From Cycas panzhihuaensis (Eukaryota; Cycadophyta), in assembly GCA_023213395.1 (NCBI GenBank), contig CM041465.1, positions 182,349,741 through 182,413,740 on the forward strand: DNA of 64,000 nucleotides, given 5' to 3'. Shown here one piece after another: positions 1 to 12,557 of this stretch (within the stretch, counting starts at the first letter, position 1; each line of letters opens with the position of its first letter). The translations under genes and the position numbers were made by a program. Under the pieces are notes generated by a model. That model was not told the DNA's origin, ran no database searches, and saw only the letters and a list, made by a program, of their open reading frames with translations.

Positions 1-480
1 GAGTCATTAATAAAATAGCGGGTGAATGTGTTTCTAGCAAATGCACAAAACATGGAGACCAAGAGGATGGTTGAAAGAGAAATGATGTGGATTTTGAAGT
101 GGCCACAATAAACATTAGGTGGCCCTATTCAACATAGAGCCAAGCAAGTTATTAAAAAGAGTGTAAAACAAAGATGCGATATGACAGAAGAAGAAGAGGC
201 ATAATTGGAGTCTTCATTGGAGGAATGGGCACCAATAAAGGAAGGGTTTCTGCCTGCCACTGAATTGGGAGAAGGGTCTTCTCGCTAACAGATTTCCTTG
301 GAAGGGTAGGGGAAACAGATAGTCCAATTGGTGGAGGAATACAAAGCGGAAATCACTGCTTTATAGGAAAAGCTAAAGGAAAAGGATGCCATGATAGCCA
401 CCTTAACACAAATCAATGAAGATTTACTAAAGGCCAGTGAAACTAGTAGAGGCTTGGAGTCGGGGCAGGGGTAGCCCCAG
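1..480 (+). pseudogene. 3' ORF fragment of a Tat/Athila-like Ty3/gypsy element (coiled-coil part)
   Basis: A plus-strand frame around 300-450 reads GKQIVQLVEEYKAEITAL, one stop, then EKLKEKDAMIATLTQINEDL. It matches the minus-strand ORF at 46666-46887 (KPEIVALQDKVKEKDGIIAT), so both are the C-terminal coiled-coil of the extra ORF that follows integrase in the same gypsy family. The charged, heptad-like composition suggests a coiled coil. The start of the ORF lies left of the window and the copy carries in-frame stops, so it is a relic. The homology is seen directly; what the protein does is unknown. Confidence 0.7.
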
Positions 481-591
481 TTGTAGAGTGGGGAGGAGAG
501 AGAATACAAAATGTTTAAAAACCTGACAATGGCACCAAGATTTTGATTTTGAACAAGGATGCTCAACTACTTTTTGTTGACTCAAGATAGA

Positions 592-1060
592 TGTTGAGGT
601 CAAATTGTGACAGCATGCTTGGAACAGTGGAAAACATGCTAATGTGTGTTTAACAAGATGAGATATATATAGGTGAAGACCCAACATGTCCTAAGTATGG
701 ACAAAAGGATGAAAAAATCTAGTAAAGTGGCAAAGAAATGCTTTCGGGGAATGCATGACAGTATGCATTCTGAATAAGAATGGGCACAGGAACTTACGCA
801 GTAATGTATTCAGGAATGCATGGCAGAACTTGCCTAGATTTGAGTGATACATCCTAGGTTGGATGATGTTAGCCTTCCAAGTGTCTCTTTACGGTCGTAT
901 GACTATTATGTTAATGATTGGTCAATGATTAAGTGTAATTATAATGAAAAGGTGTATGCTAGGAAAAGGAATGGTTGTGACCATAAGTCACACCCATTCC
1001 CCCTAAAAGCATGTAATTTGGTATATATTGTCCATTTCTTCACCTTGTCGGCATAAGAGT
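592..1060 (+). repeat. Probable 3' LTR start of the gypsy copy at the window's left edge (right end uncertain)
   Basis: Sequence CAAGGATGCTCAAC, then AAGATAGA followed by TGTTGAGG at 592, matches the PPT/LTR junction of the minus-strand gypsy (AAGGATAGA then TGTTAGGG, position 46572 reading left). The following few hundred bases show only patchy similarity to that LTR, so the end is not defined. Confidence 0.4.
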
Positions 1061-1340
1061 TGAGTTATTTGATCTTATGTCATGTTCTCAATGTGTGAGG
1101 ATGCGAGTATTGTGATGTAAGGACAAACTTATGGTGTTATTGCTTAATGAAATTAGAGTTACAAGGGAAATATTGTGCAATTGTATAATATGACATTGTT
1201 GTGATGACAAGATGATGTTATGATGTTGTTGAGGTAATGTTGAGGAATTTGCAAGTATGTGTGGATGGTTGTAAGTGTGAATAAGTGGCAATTTTGTTGA
1301 GAGCATTCCTAGGAAGACTACATTGAAGGGGCCTTTTGAC

Positions 1341-1348
1341 TATAAATA
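1341..1348 (+). promoter_or_regulatory. TATA box of a degraded LTR promoter
   Basis: TATAAATA in the context CTATAAATAG is a textbook plant TATA box. It lies about 320 bases upstream of a primer-binding-site-like sequence at 1665, the arrangement expected of the promoter in a 5' LTR. The LTR borders are not recognisable. Confidence 0.45.
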
Positions 1349-1664
1349 GTTGGGGGACTAGGAGTAAAGTCAACAATGGCTCTCTAAGCCCCCAACATTT
1401 ATAGGTGAGGAGTTGAATGACAAGCTCTAGTTGTTTAGCTAGCAACTTGATGACTTGTATGCCTACCTTGATAGTGTTGACATTGCTTCAATGAGCCATT
1501 CTAGAAACCTTTGCTTAATCACATTCAATTAACTTTGAAATCTAGCCTTATGACTACAATGAAGTTACTTGATCTATGGCTTCCATTGATCGTTCTAGTA
1601 ACAAAGGCTTCCAAACAAGGAATTGAAGCATGCTTGTTAATATTTTGGAGGAGACATGCAAAGG

Positions 1665-1676
1665 TGGTATTAGAGC
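1665..1676 (+). other. Primer-binding-site-like sequence (tRNA-iMet type)
   Basis: TGGTATTAGAGC differs by one C-to-T change from the plant initiator tRNA-Met complement TGGTATCAGAGC, used as minus-strand primer site by most copia and many gypsy elements. It marks the start of the internal region of a relic plus-strand element. Confidence 0.5.
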
Positions 1677-1699
1677 AAAGGTATTGTGTCTTGCCTGTT

Positions 1700-4190
1700 G
1701 CGTTCTTTGCATAAACTCTCTCCCAATTGCCTATCACTCAACCCTCATAGTAGGGTCGTTACTATCCTTGAGTGAGAGGTGCAAGCTCACTCCTTTTACA
1801 TTTCCATCACCCATTTGTGCAACAACTTATCAATAAATGCTTATTATACGATGCTACATTTTAGTATGACCGCATATAGATATATAGTCACCTATTATGG
1901 TGATGCTGAATGAGTAACATGGGTTAGTAATCACAATGATTATTGCAATTTTTCCATAGGTGTTTGACTCTATTTAGATATTTGCATGCTTTTGGTTTTG
2001 ACACCATCATCTCTTGTCCTCTTAATCTTGTTATACATTAATGGGTTTCCTTCGAAGATGATTGCCTAATCATCTTTACCTATTACTTTTCTTTGCACTC
2101 TTGTGAGTGATTTTAACTCAACGTACATGGAAAGATTCATGAATAATAGCAATTGTTTTTAGTTACTAACAATAGAATGCTTCATCTAGAGCAGAGAACA
2201 TATACTTTATAATTCTCGTATGGTTGTTATTGGCAAGGGAGGACATATGTCGTGTGTGCTTCTTGCAATTGATTTCCTAAGCCCTTTATATGATACAAGA
2301 GGGCATTTGTTGAGAATTTTTTAATGTACTTATATGTCTTGTATGCTTTCCTTAGTTATCTAGTATGCTCTATGAGATTCATTGCTTGATATGCTCTATA
2401 ATTTGTTGGCATGCCCCTTTTTAATTGCGAAGGCATGCTCTCTTGTATGCTCTACTAAAATTCTGAGGATGTACTCCTTAATATGGTATTTATTTATCTT
2501 TAGTATCATGCTTGTTAATATTATTTGTATATTAATTAGGCATATAGTTAAACAAATTATTATTTTGCCATATTGATCATCACATAATTAAGAAAGTGTT
2601 AGGTACATTTCTCTTTCATTGCTTTTTAAGGATTTTCTAAGCTTTTCTTTTTGGTGGCATCAATCTCTCTTGATGTTTCATTGGTGCCCTACAACAAATT
2701 TTGGGATTGAATTTCTGGAGTACCTTGTAACACATCTATAGTACAACCAATCTTTTAATTAGTAATTTAACCTTTCTTGAGGTACATATGGTAGAAGTTG
2801 AATGTCAATACTTTCAAGTAGCTCATCCATTTGCTTGATCAGATCATCCTCCATCTCTTTGTTGTTTTCATCTTTTGATACTAACTTACGAAAACATTTC
2901 ATCTTGTTGGTTTCCCCATATCGAATTGAAGAGGGATGTGTTAGTATCCTTTCAATTTGAATCATACTTGGCTTCAAGTTCTTTGTAAACTTTTGGTTCA
3001 TGTTGTATTACTTCACCCATGGCATTACTATCTTGGATGCTGTCTTAGATTAAGTCATGGACTTATAATCGTCTTCACCATCTATGATCTTCTGAAAGCT
3101 TGCATCTTTTGCTGCCAATGGAATTGTTACTAATTTTTTATTTGTAGTTAATGTAAATGTATGCTTTTTCCAATTTGTATGCAACCTATGGCATATGGCC
3201 ATGGCCTTCTTGGAAATGTTGGGCATGGTTTAATGCATGGAATTGATTCTATTACTAGAAAATTGGGAATGGTTGTGATACCTGTAGTGGTGATAGAAAT
3301 GTGTTCTTATTGGTTGAATCCTTAGTTTATTGGCCAATATATGGAGAAGTTTGGTAAGATTAGTAGTGAAGATCATGTTGTTTCCCAAATAGTTACTTTC
3401 AACACATTAACACTAGATCCTTTATCCACTATAGTTGAACAACATAACTGAATACTCTCGATTCCTACTAGGTAAATACTATTGTCGATGGCATTGCCAA
3501 TCCAAACTCATTTACCAGCCTTGTTAGTAAATACTATTTTGGTGCTATTGCTATGGTTATGAGTGTTATCCATTTTAGGTTGTGTTGCCTTTAGCCTATA
3601 TACCTTCTTGGTCTAAGATTTCTTCTCTATTGGTTTATTCAAGTTCATAAAATATCAAAACAGGATAACTGAATTATCATAATCATAAATTTTGATGTTT
3701 TAATATATTAAGGAAATATCACTTAATTATGTCTCTTACATATTGTATAACTTCATAGTATGGTATGTATACTTTAGGTTTTGAAAAAAAGAAAAAGATT
3801 GAATGACTTTAGGTTTAATAAGAATGTTTGTTTTTAAAAAAATTGTATTATGTAATTTGTTGAGTTGAGTTGCGATTGGTGAGTATGAAGAATCCTAAAC
3901 TTTAATGGACCCAATAATCATAGTACAAGCCTAGTTGGACCAATAAGTAATAAATAACTAGTAGCTAATAATGAATCAATTGATAATAATTAGGCTAATA
4001 AAAGGTTGCGTGTTTATTTATTTCACACATACATCCTTTCACCTATAGATACTATGTATATATTATATAGTATTCCTATAACATTTATCATCATTTAATT
4101 TATCAATTTAATATTAATCTTTAGATAATTTTGGTCTACAAACCAACTGCTTCCAATTAATGAGTGATGACTAGCAGGGGTCATCTCAAG
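1700..4190. other. Spacer, degraded repeat DNA without a convincing gene
   Basis: AT-rich sequence. An 80-codon minus-strand frame at 2759-3001 (lysine- and glutamate-rich) is open, but I recognise nothing in it. Bases 4000-4190 resemble the R/U5 part of an LTR because they run up to a PBS at 4191. Confidence 0.5.
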
Positions 4191-4202
4191 TGGTATTAGA
4201 GC
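4191..4202 (+). other. Primer-binding-site-like sequence (tRNA-iMet type)
   Basis: TGGTATTAGAGC, the same one-base variant of the tRNA-iMet complement as at 1665. It is probably the PBS of the plus-strand gypsy whose gag begins near 5.3 kb, which would make 4203-5280 its leader; this link is inferred from position only. Confidence 0.5.
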
Positions 4203-4237
4203 AAACACTTTCCTTGGTTAGTGGAAAGAGGAAACAG

Positions 4238-4239
<2 letters not shown>

Positions 4240-4319
<80 letters not shown>
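4240..4319. repeat. Compound microsatellite (AT)n-(AGAT)n
   Basis: About 25 uninterrupted AT units are followed directly by about seven AGAT units. It lies 40 bases downstream of the PBS-like site, inside the presumed retroelement leader. Confidence 0.95.
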
Positions 4320-5279
4320 TATCAATTATTATTGTATTCATCTTTCTAGTCTCGCCTTTCTTAGCTCATTAATTATTTTTGTTTGTTCCATTATATTCAA
4401 TTCATGTTAATATTCCTTCCTTTAGCTCATCTCAGTCTGTCTTAAAGTCTCACTTAATAGATTATCTCTACATATCTTTCATTCCACTATGCCTTCATTC
4501 ACTATTGTAGGTTTTTAGTCTGTCACCAAATCGCCCTTTGTGTATAGGAGCAAGGCCCTAGATTACAATCCGAGGCATGAGTAGAACCCTAAATTGCAAC
4601 CTAAGGTGTAAGCAAGACCCCATATTGCAACCTAGATTGCAATCCAAAGCATGAGCTTCGACCTTGATTGTGACCAAGGTTGTAATTAAGAGTGTAGTTA
4701 ATAAAGAAATGCAATTAAAAGAGATTTTGACCAATTGTAAGTTAGGGAAGTTAGGTCGGTGAATGGAAGTAGTTATACTTTCGGGGTATAAAATGCATAT
4801 TAGATACTGACTTAGGGATATGGTAGATTAGATTTAATATCTTCTTGTTGTAACAAATGAAGTTGATTTTTATTTGTACCTATTCTTCTATTGTACTCTT
4901 TTCAAGACTACATTTGGTTGTGATAGGACCAGATGTGGAGCCCACTTTGATAATAAAGGTGTAATTTGGTTTGCGTCAATTTTGGAGTTGAGTTGAACCT
5001 TGTGTTCTTTTATCTGCAATCTTCTTGAATGTTGCAATTGGGTAGATAAGGGAGCACACATTGGCTCCATTGCCTCACATGAACCTGGAAAGAAGTGTGT
5101 AGATAAAATGGATGCGAGTGGCTAAAGACAGGCGAAGGGTCTTTTCATGCGACCAAAGAATAACTTAGGAGAAAAAACTGAGACATGTCAAGAACATGGG
5201 AAGTGTTGGGCAAACGAAAAGTTACAAGGGGGTACGTGTAGACCTAGATTTTTCATTCCAAGGAGGTAGGTGAAGAGGA

Positions 5280-7740
5280 GACCACTTGTAGGTTCGATAG
5301 GGAAGGAAAAGTCAATCCTAGAAGAAGAAGGAGTAGCAAAGGAGTCTATGGTCCAACAAGAACTAGGGCAACAAAACCTAGTCTGAGAAGCAAAAACCTA
5401 GATAGAAATACAATTAGAAGGATTGAGTCAGGAGAATCAGTGTGTGATAGGAAAAGACCTTGCGAAGGAAGAAAGCCTGCATTTGATAACTTTAGATATA
5501 GAAGCATTGATTACATCATAAGCCAGGAGTATCCTCACATTGATAGAGAATCACAACACTTCAAGTGAAGGGTGGGATCATCCTATTGTAGAAGAACATG
5601 CTTCCTTCTCTTAACACAAAAATCCTCTATATGTGAAGATGGGTTAAAAAATTTATTGGATCAATCATATTAAATTTGTTGTTCCCACAAGGAAGAGGAA
5701 GCTCAAGCCAAGGAGGAAGTGTGATTGGAAATTCCTTAGGAGGAGAAAGTAGCACTTTGTTACAAAAAGGGAATATTATGAGCATTGGAGGGGGAAAACC
5801 CATTGCGAGGATGAGGAATGCCAGTATATCCAACAATAGGAGGAGTGGTAGTCAACCACCAAATGTTACGGGGACCATAGGAGCTAGAGCAGGAGAAGGT
5901 CATATTGCACCATTAGGAAGCTCTATAGGAGGAGTACAACACATAACTCCCTATGTGATTGTACAAAATGATGTGGCCTTCATTAATCTACAATTTGATG
6001 GATCAGGAGATCTAGGAGACCATTTGGCATTGTTCTCGAACATGTTGAACATAAAAAGGATTCATGATGCGGATGAAATTAAGGTGAGATTCTTCTTGAC
6101 CTTGCAAGGAGTTGCTATTCCATGGTACCAATTTATTGCCACATAGAACTCGACATGGGATCAATTGCAAGTCGAATTCTTAGATAGATTTCATAAATTA
6201 AGAGACCCCATGGCTATCTTTCATGCCTTAGAAGAGATTTGCCAATTTCTTGGAGAGTCAATGAGTGATTTTGATGGAAGAATGTGAATCATCATGAACA
6301 AGATGGAATCATCATGAACAAGATGGATTCAATAGCTCCAATCAACCATATGTTGGCCTTAAAATATTTGTTCAAGGATTGCTTCCATAGTTAAGAGAAA
6401 AAGTAACCTTGCATCTAATGAACAATTATGAACATGTGAGGGATCTCGCACTGAAATTTGAGAATCAGATGAAAACAACGTATTTATAGGCAGTAATGCA
6501 GATGGGGATAAATTCTCAGTATGGTCCCAGTCTCCAATTTGGAAGTAATTTGCATTCAGAAGTGCCAAACTTTCGACAAGGAGCAAATGTGCAGATAGGG
6601 ACCAATCCTCAACAAGGATTATAGGCCACACAAACAAGATTCTATTATCAACGTGTTCCACAAATGAGGTCAAACCCAAAACTAGAGGCATTAAGGAGAG
6701 AAGCTGAAACATTGAAGCAACAACCATCGATTTTAGTACCAACTGAACTGCAAAAAAATCAAGAACTTGAGCGATTGTGTGTGGGGTTGGCATGTCTCTA
6801 TTTAGAGAAATCAGGGAGAATGTATAGTGTTCACCACCTTGTAATCAACAAGGTCATACTAGAAATGAACATCAGGAGGCATTGATCGAGAGATGGTACG
6901 AAATTTGTTGGAAAAGCAATCACAATACATGGGAATGCTATTTTCGACCATCACTAAAGGGACAAGGACGAGGACTTGACATTAGATATCTATATTATCA
7001 AAGGATAGACCAGAATTCTTTTAAGCAATATAAAGGTAAAACTAAACCCATTTGATGCCATTTATGCCAAAGATGGGGGCATTATAAATCAACTTGTCCA
7101 TTGGAGAAAAAAGGAGGGGAACATGTTTGCAAAGACTGTGGTCCATCATACCATGAATGGACAAATTGCCCAAAGAATCCTAATGTACAGGTACAAGCTA
7201 CTAATTCAGTGACCAAGGTTCTTGATGAAGAAAAGGTATCATATTTGTAGACATGAAGTGGAAAAATATTGACATCTCCCAAAGCAAGAAACTTTCTAGA
7301 ACTTGGGATGGAAAGCAAAGATTTCAAGAGGCTGTCAAAACATTACAAGAAGCAATGAATGTGGTCCAAAAAGAAGAAACATAGCAAGCTAGTTGATTCA
7401 AAGGCCAAACTTATAAATGGAAACCAATCTTTCAAGAGATTTAACAAGAAGGAGAAATGAGGAAAGAAAAATCAAATCCATGGCAAAGATTGTAGTCAGT
7501 TGAGGATTTACTTACAAAATTGGAGGTCACAATTCCAATTTCTGCAGTATTTAAATGGTGGGAAGTTGGTTATTTTTAGCAAATTGTTCTTGATCAGATT
7601 GAAAAACCAATATTAAGAGCTCTAAAGATTGAAGCAGTCAATCCTCATGTCCCAATGGTGATCTTGTGAACAACCATTTGCAAAACTATTGTAGATGGTG
7701 AATCTAGAGTTAATGTTTTGCCAAAAACTTCATGGATATC
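5280..7740 (+). pseudogene. Ty3/gypsy gag and start of protease, degraded (G1)
   Basis: A glutamate/glutamine-rich N-terminal frame from about 5300 (LEEEGVAKESMVQQELG) leads into a retrotransposon gag core at 5950-6290: VRFFLTLQGVAIPWYQF, then TWDQLQVEFLDRFHKL and SMSDFDGRM. At 7050-7180 there are two perfect CX2CX4HX4C zinc knuckles (CQRWGHYKSTC and CKDCGPSYHEWTNC contexts), which bind genomic RNA. Near 7675-7730, IVDGESRVNVLP is a decayed aspartic protease of the non-chromovirus type (family pattern DGGSGVN). Stops, frameshifts and a 20-bp tandem duplication at 6286-6325 break the gene. Homology stops abruptly near 7740, so RT and integrase are missing. Confidence 0.85.
6286..6325 (+). repeat. 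20-bp perfect tandem duplication inside gag
   Basis: The unit GAATCATCATGAACAAGATG occurs twice head to tail. Twenty is not a multiple of three, so the duplication itself shifts the gag frame. Confidence 0.95.
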
Positions 7741-8640
7741 AGTGGGGAGTCTCCTACTCTCTCCCATGTTTGCTTGTTGATCCACCTTTGAGTTGAGCTT
7801 GCAATCAACCCACTTAACTTCCTTTTGTTTTCCCTTTCTTTTGTCCCTGCATTTTACCCCACACTTTATCCACTTATGGGTCCTTCCCTATGATGTTTGC
7901 ATGTAGCCTCTTTAGCGGTGTCCTCTTCCATCATCTTGCGTTCTCCTTGGGGTGCCCATTTTCCATTGTGTTGTCAATTTCATTTTGTCCCTACCTTGCC
8001 CTCTTCCTCATATCCATCTTATCTTTGGCCTATAGTCTTGCACATCCATTCTCTAACTTCCACACTTCTTTGTTAGTCTTAGTGTCTATCTCATGTGTGC
8101 TTCTTGTTTCTTATCCATCGCCTCAATCTTAATCATCTGCCCTAATCATTTGTGTTGTCTATAGCTGAGATTGTAGACTTCCGATATTTCGTATATCTCA
8201 ACGTTTAAATTTAATTTACACTTCTTCATCTTGCTTTACAAAAAATTAACATTGGGATATTCTTTTTAGGATATTCCTTCCCTTTAAATTCTATATTTTT
8301 CTACCAAAACTACTTTGGGACACCTTTCTGTTTTGCATTCCTTCTCAACTTATTCCACCCTCTCATTTTCATCTATTTTTTTCAAGCTCAATCCATAAGT
8401 CTGGTTCTTCTACACCCTAACCCCTTTGCCAAGTTAAGTCCACTATTTGAAGCGGCAGGCATATGGTCCACTCAAGTCGAGAACCCTCCATTCAAGCCAC
8501 TTAAACTCAGAGGTCTCAAACAACAACCTACCGTTGATCGCCACTCATCAACATTGTGCCACGAACAAATTGTGCCATTATAGACCCTAGAGCCCTAATC
8601 TAACATCAAGAAACCTAGTGAAGTAGAATATTAAAAAACA
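7741..8640. other. Pyrimidine-rich spacer between two gypsy relics
   Basis: No protein homology seen. The sequence is CT-rich on the plus strand and lies between the broken protease of G1 and the gag of the next element. It may be the leader or LTR remnant of the latter, but no PBS was found. Confidence 0.5.
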
Positions 8641-8646
8641 ACCAAA

Positions 8647-9480
8647 ATGGCCTCAAGAGATGATGCCAACAACACTATCAATGCTTGCCTTGACTTCTTG
8701 TAAGAATTTGTTAAGACATCAAGATCATTAAGGAGTTTGTTAAAGAATCCCATAATGTTAAGTTGTTGGGATGAAGAGCTTGTGGACTAACTCTTCATAA
8801 TCAAGACAATTTCGCTCCTCAACTTCAAGTGATGAGGGTTCCAACAACAAGTTGGTCCGCTATAAAAAACATTTGGTTATGCCCAACTTTAGAAACAAAG
8901 GACCAATTGATTTGGAGGAATGGGTTGCTAAGTTATTTATAGCCTTTGAAGACATTCCCATACTTAAAGTACTTGAATGCACACGATTTAATATCGACCA
9001 TTTGGAGGGTCATATCTACATATGGGCCCAAAATGGTACAAAGGACAAACACATGCAGACTAAAAGCGCTTTGTTCACACTCTTCGTCAATGTATCAAAG
9101 GCCCGAATTCAAACCTATACAAGGTTCAATTTTCTCATTGTTTCCAACAAGATGCATCTGTTGAAGAGTTCATTGAGCGTTTTGAGAAAATCCATCTCCA
9201 AATTGATGTATCATATGAGAAAGTTACCCAATTATACCTTGCAAACCTTTGCCCTAATATTGGTGTAGATGTATGGATGTTTCAGCTCGAGTCATTGGAC
9301 ATTGCTATTCAAAATCAGGTACCATGCTACGTTTTGCCACCGAGATGCTTTATCTTGGGTTCTTGACCTACAATATTCACCCAAAATGAAGAAAATGAGA
9401 AAACAAAGAAGAATAACAAATGTTTTTAATGCAAAGATAAATGGGTATTGGGCCATAACAAGGTATGCCCAAAATGAAAG
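8647..9480 (+). pseudogene. Chromovirus-type Ty3/gypsy gag (G2)
   Basis: A start MASRDDANNTINACLDFL at 8647 is followed, after stops, by a gag core from 8843: NFRNKGPIDLEEWVAKLF, then FNIDHLEGHIYIWAQNGT, the usual pattern of chromovirus gag in which a tryptophan-containing capsid helix follows a leucine-rich one. At 9410-9470 a zinc knuckle remains (NNKCF, stop, CKDKWVLGHNKVCPK), with one C-F-x-C codon turned into a stop. Gag packages element RNA in cytoplasmic particles. The frame holds several stops and shifts and cannot be functional. The start is the first ATG with gag-like context and is not certain. Confidence 0.7.
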
Positions 9481-9589
9481 TAGTTGTATGCCATTGAGCA
9501 AGACCTTGATGACATCAACCCTGTAATTATTGATGAGAAACCCCAAGTTGAACAACCATAATTACCACCCTTGGAGGACAGACACCCAA

Positions 9590-10020
9590 CCATATCGCTG
9601 GCAACTTGATTAGGGATACAACAACCTAATACAATCAAGCTAGATGGCTTCCTCCATAAAGAGAAGGTCATTATTCTCATCGATCTTGGAAGCACTCATA
9701 ATTTCATAGATATAATACTTGCTCTTTGGCTTGGCCTTGTTGTTGATAGGTCAAAATTTTTTCATGTTGTATTAAGTGAAAGGCAAATTTTATTTGACAC
9801 TAAAATATCACATCAGTAGCTTCAAATAGGCTTGCTCACATTCTCTATGAACTACTATGCCTTCTCGATTGACACCCTCAATGATGTACTTGGTGTTGAA
9901 TGGCCTAAGGAGTTTGGCACATATGATCTAAATTGTATGAAAATTTTATCTGCTTCTATTAGGACTATAAGCTCTACTAACTTGTTGGCATCTCTGTGCC
10001 TAATGCTAAGGTCATCTTAG
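9590..10020 (+). pseudogene. Gypsy (G2) aspartic protease
   Basis: The frame reads IRDTTT, TIKLDGFLHKEKVIILIDLG, then STHNFID, the standard retropepsin motif of chromoviruses (LIDSGSTHNFI) with the catalytic D-S-G changed to D-L-G. It continues, after a stop, with YYAFSIDTLNDVLGVEWP, the conserved C-terminal LG-x-x-W strand. Order gag-protease-RT is kept with the neighbours. Loss of the serine and several stops make it inactive. Confidence 0.75.
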
Positions 10021-10239
10021 TTTGAAAAATGGACAAGTTACTCACTAGGGGACATGCAAGCTTAATTGCTCACTTGTACTCAATGGAAGCCTTGAATATG
10101 AATGAGCAATTGGAAGGTGATCAGTTTATAGAGCTACAAAATCAATTGTAGAAGGATGACCAAATTTTTTAGACACTCCCCACAATTCTACCACTAGATC
10201 ATGGCATGGAGCACATTATTGAAATCAACCCAGGAGAAG

Positions 10240-10980
10240 GGCCAACCTTTGTATGACCTTATAGATATGGCCATTGACAGAAGACAAAAATTGAGTGGCT
10301 CACTAAAGACCTCCTTGACCTCAAGGCAATCACTCTAAGCAAAAGTCCTTTTGTTGCCCTGATCATCCTAGCTTGCAAGAAAGATGGTTCCTTCAGATTT
10401 TGCATCGATTATCATGCTCTCAACTCAATAACAATAAAGAATAAATATCCTACTCCTAGAATGGATGGTATTATTGATGAACTTCATGGCACGACATTTT
10501 TTTGTCTACAATTGTTTTGTAGTTTGGATACTATTAGATTCTTGTCTATATGCAAGACTACAACAAAACAGTTTTCAAACACTTCAATCACTGTTTGAAT
10601 TTAAAGTTATGTCATTTAGAGGTACCAAACAAGTTATTTGCGTCCTTTTTATGCAAATTTGTAATGGTATTTGGTATTTTATTTTTATGATATCCTTGTC
10701 CATAACAAAATATGGCAACATCATCTCTATCATTTAGATCAAACTTTGGAAACACTAGCTTGCAATAAATTGTTTGCCAAATGTTTCAAGTGTCATTTTG
10801 GCAAACAAACTCTTGAATACCTAGGTCACATCATCTCTGTCCATGGCATGCACATGGACCCTAGCAAAGTTAAAGCTATTCTTGATTGGCCAATGCCAAA
10901 ATATATTAGTTCCCTTCATGGCTTCTTGGGACTCACAGGTTTGCAAGTATGTTTAGGGTTGGTCCTCCATTGCTTCGTCC
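10240..10980 (+). pseudogene. Gypsy (G2) reverse transcriptase, truncated
   Basis: RT palm motifs are present: CKKDGSFRFCIDYHALNS at 10370-10425, the catalytic box as FYFYDILVHN (family usually FFDDIL, one aspartate lost), then EYLGHIISVHGMHMDPSKVK and AILDWPMPKYISSLHGFLGL, the RT thumb. Homology ends at about 10960; RNase H and integrase are absent. Frames change around 10590-10670. The element is a 3'-truncated relic on the plus strand. Confidence 0.85.
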
Positions 10981-12082
10981 TTGATCAATTTGTGCAACAA
11001 GGACATTTTTCAATGGTCAACCTAGGTTAAGTAATTGTTACTATGCACAATATATATTAGAAAGGTGCATGACAAGGAGGATGAGAATCGACATTAAATA
11101 AGATTTTCTAAATTTTATTTGAGTGGGACACTTAACACATTTAGTGTTTAAGGAGAAGGAGGGAATAAAATATGCTCTTGATTTTTAGCCTACATCTCGA
11201 GTTTTGAGAGATAAAATCATTGTACATAGTTTGGTGAAGCTGAATAACTGCTGGTTTTCCATAGTAGAGTTTGTTTCACAGAAACTTTAAATCCAATTTT
11301 GGAAGATATAGCAAGTTTAGTTTACAACAATCTAGTTTTGATGACATAGAACTCTGTTGGCAGTGAGAAAATTAATGATGGTAAGGAGATCACATCGAGT
11401 TTCATTACTTAATTAATCACTAGTGTTTGTTTTAATATTGCTTACTACAATGTATAAAATCCAATAATTAATTATTTGTTAATTATGATTATTAGGGAAA
11501 ATTACAACCATTAGTGCATAGTTCTCAGGTACAAATGGGAAAAGTATAAATTATCATTTAGGTGAGAGCAATTTTGCACCATCTTTTATCATTAATTGAA
11601 GTTATGAGAGGGCTTCAGTTTATGGTAGTCATTTGGTAAAATATTGTGAGTTTGCCCATTCATTGTGTCGTGTTGATTGATGTTCTTGTGTGAACCAAAT
11701 GGAAAGAAAGAGGGGTAATGCATAATGAATGTGAAATCATATTATCAATTGGAAGGGGTTATTGACATGTTTATGGGGTAGGCTCATTCCCTAGTAACAT
11801 GCATCCTTTGACTAATCATTAAGAAGCCATTCTTAATCTATTAACATAAGTTGACCTTATGCCCCTAACTTTACCAATGGTGAATGTCATTAAGTAATGC
11901 ATTACCCCCTACATAATTAATAATTAATGCTCCTAGTGCATAATTACTAACACATCCTAATGACACAATACCTAATCCATCTCCATGATTCAACACATAA
12001 CAAATCATTAGCTTTCTTGCTAGTACTTTTTAACTTGCAAAAAGAAACACATTCCACATTTGATCTCATGACTCACCCAATT
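10981..12082. other. AT-rich spacer left of copia A
   Basis: Nothing recognisable as a gene. It is the left flank of copia A; its last five bases CAATT are the left TSD copy (12078-12082), matched by CAATC at 28871-28875. Confidence 0.6.
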
Positions 12083-12557
12083 TGTTAAACCTTATGTTTA
12101 TATGTTAAGATAATGTACTTTATAATGTTTTATTGTTGTACTTTATTGGGTGACTTATCACTTAAGTGATAAAGTATACACCCAAATTCTTTCCTAGTGA
12201 CATAACATTGTAACTTAAGGGTCAAAGTGACCCTTACACACTTTTGCTCACAAGAGAGCCCAAATGACACTTGTCTTGCATGCAAAAGGTATAGCTTGGA
12301 TGTTTGACACTTGTCAAACATCAAGCCCTTTAGGTCTCTCCTCCAATTCTATATATTGAGACCAATTCTCATGTATTTAATATGGAGAGTGAGTAGCACT
12401 GTTATGCTACTAATTTGCTAATCAAACATTTTTTTTTATTTGGAGATTGGACCAATTCTTTCTCCTCCATATTGGTATTCTTATGCTTGTGCTTTTTATG
12501 CATATGCTTTCTTACTTTGCTTATTTCAATATTTGCTCTCTCTTAGATGCTAATCAT
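12083..12557 (+). repeat. Copia A 5' LTR, left part (continues at 17340-17409)
   Basis: Aligns base for base with the 3' LTR at 28328-28870. The LTR is cut after ATCAT (12553-12557), which is repeated at 17335-17339 as the TSD of the inserted copy 1. Confidence 0.95.
12155..12357 (+). promoter_or_regulatory. Copia A LTR promoter: two palindromes and a TATA box
   Basis: A perfect 18-bp palindrome TTATCACTTAAGTGATAA lies at 12155-12172. A second dyad, GTTTGACACTTGTCAAAC (about 12303-12320), contains inverted TTGAC cores as bound by WRKY factors (W-box). TATATATT follows at 12350-12357. The order is the same in all four copia A/B LTRs (3' copies: 28400-28417 palindrome and ~28594 TATA). Transcription start would be about 30 bases further on. 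The sites are seen; the binding factors are inferred. Confidence 0.6.

Noticed and set aside
2759-3001. 80-codon minus-strand charged ORF as a gene
   Set aside because: Open but unrecognised; no domain context; could be a gag remnant, but no motif supports it.
1665-4202. TGGTATTAGAGC sites as tRNA gene fragments
   Set aside because: Only the 12-base primer-site match is present; no cloverleaf or tRNA body follows.
7890-8132. 80-codon plus ORF rich in Leu/Ser/Phe
   Set aside because: Product of a pyrimidine-rich tract; no homology or start context.
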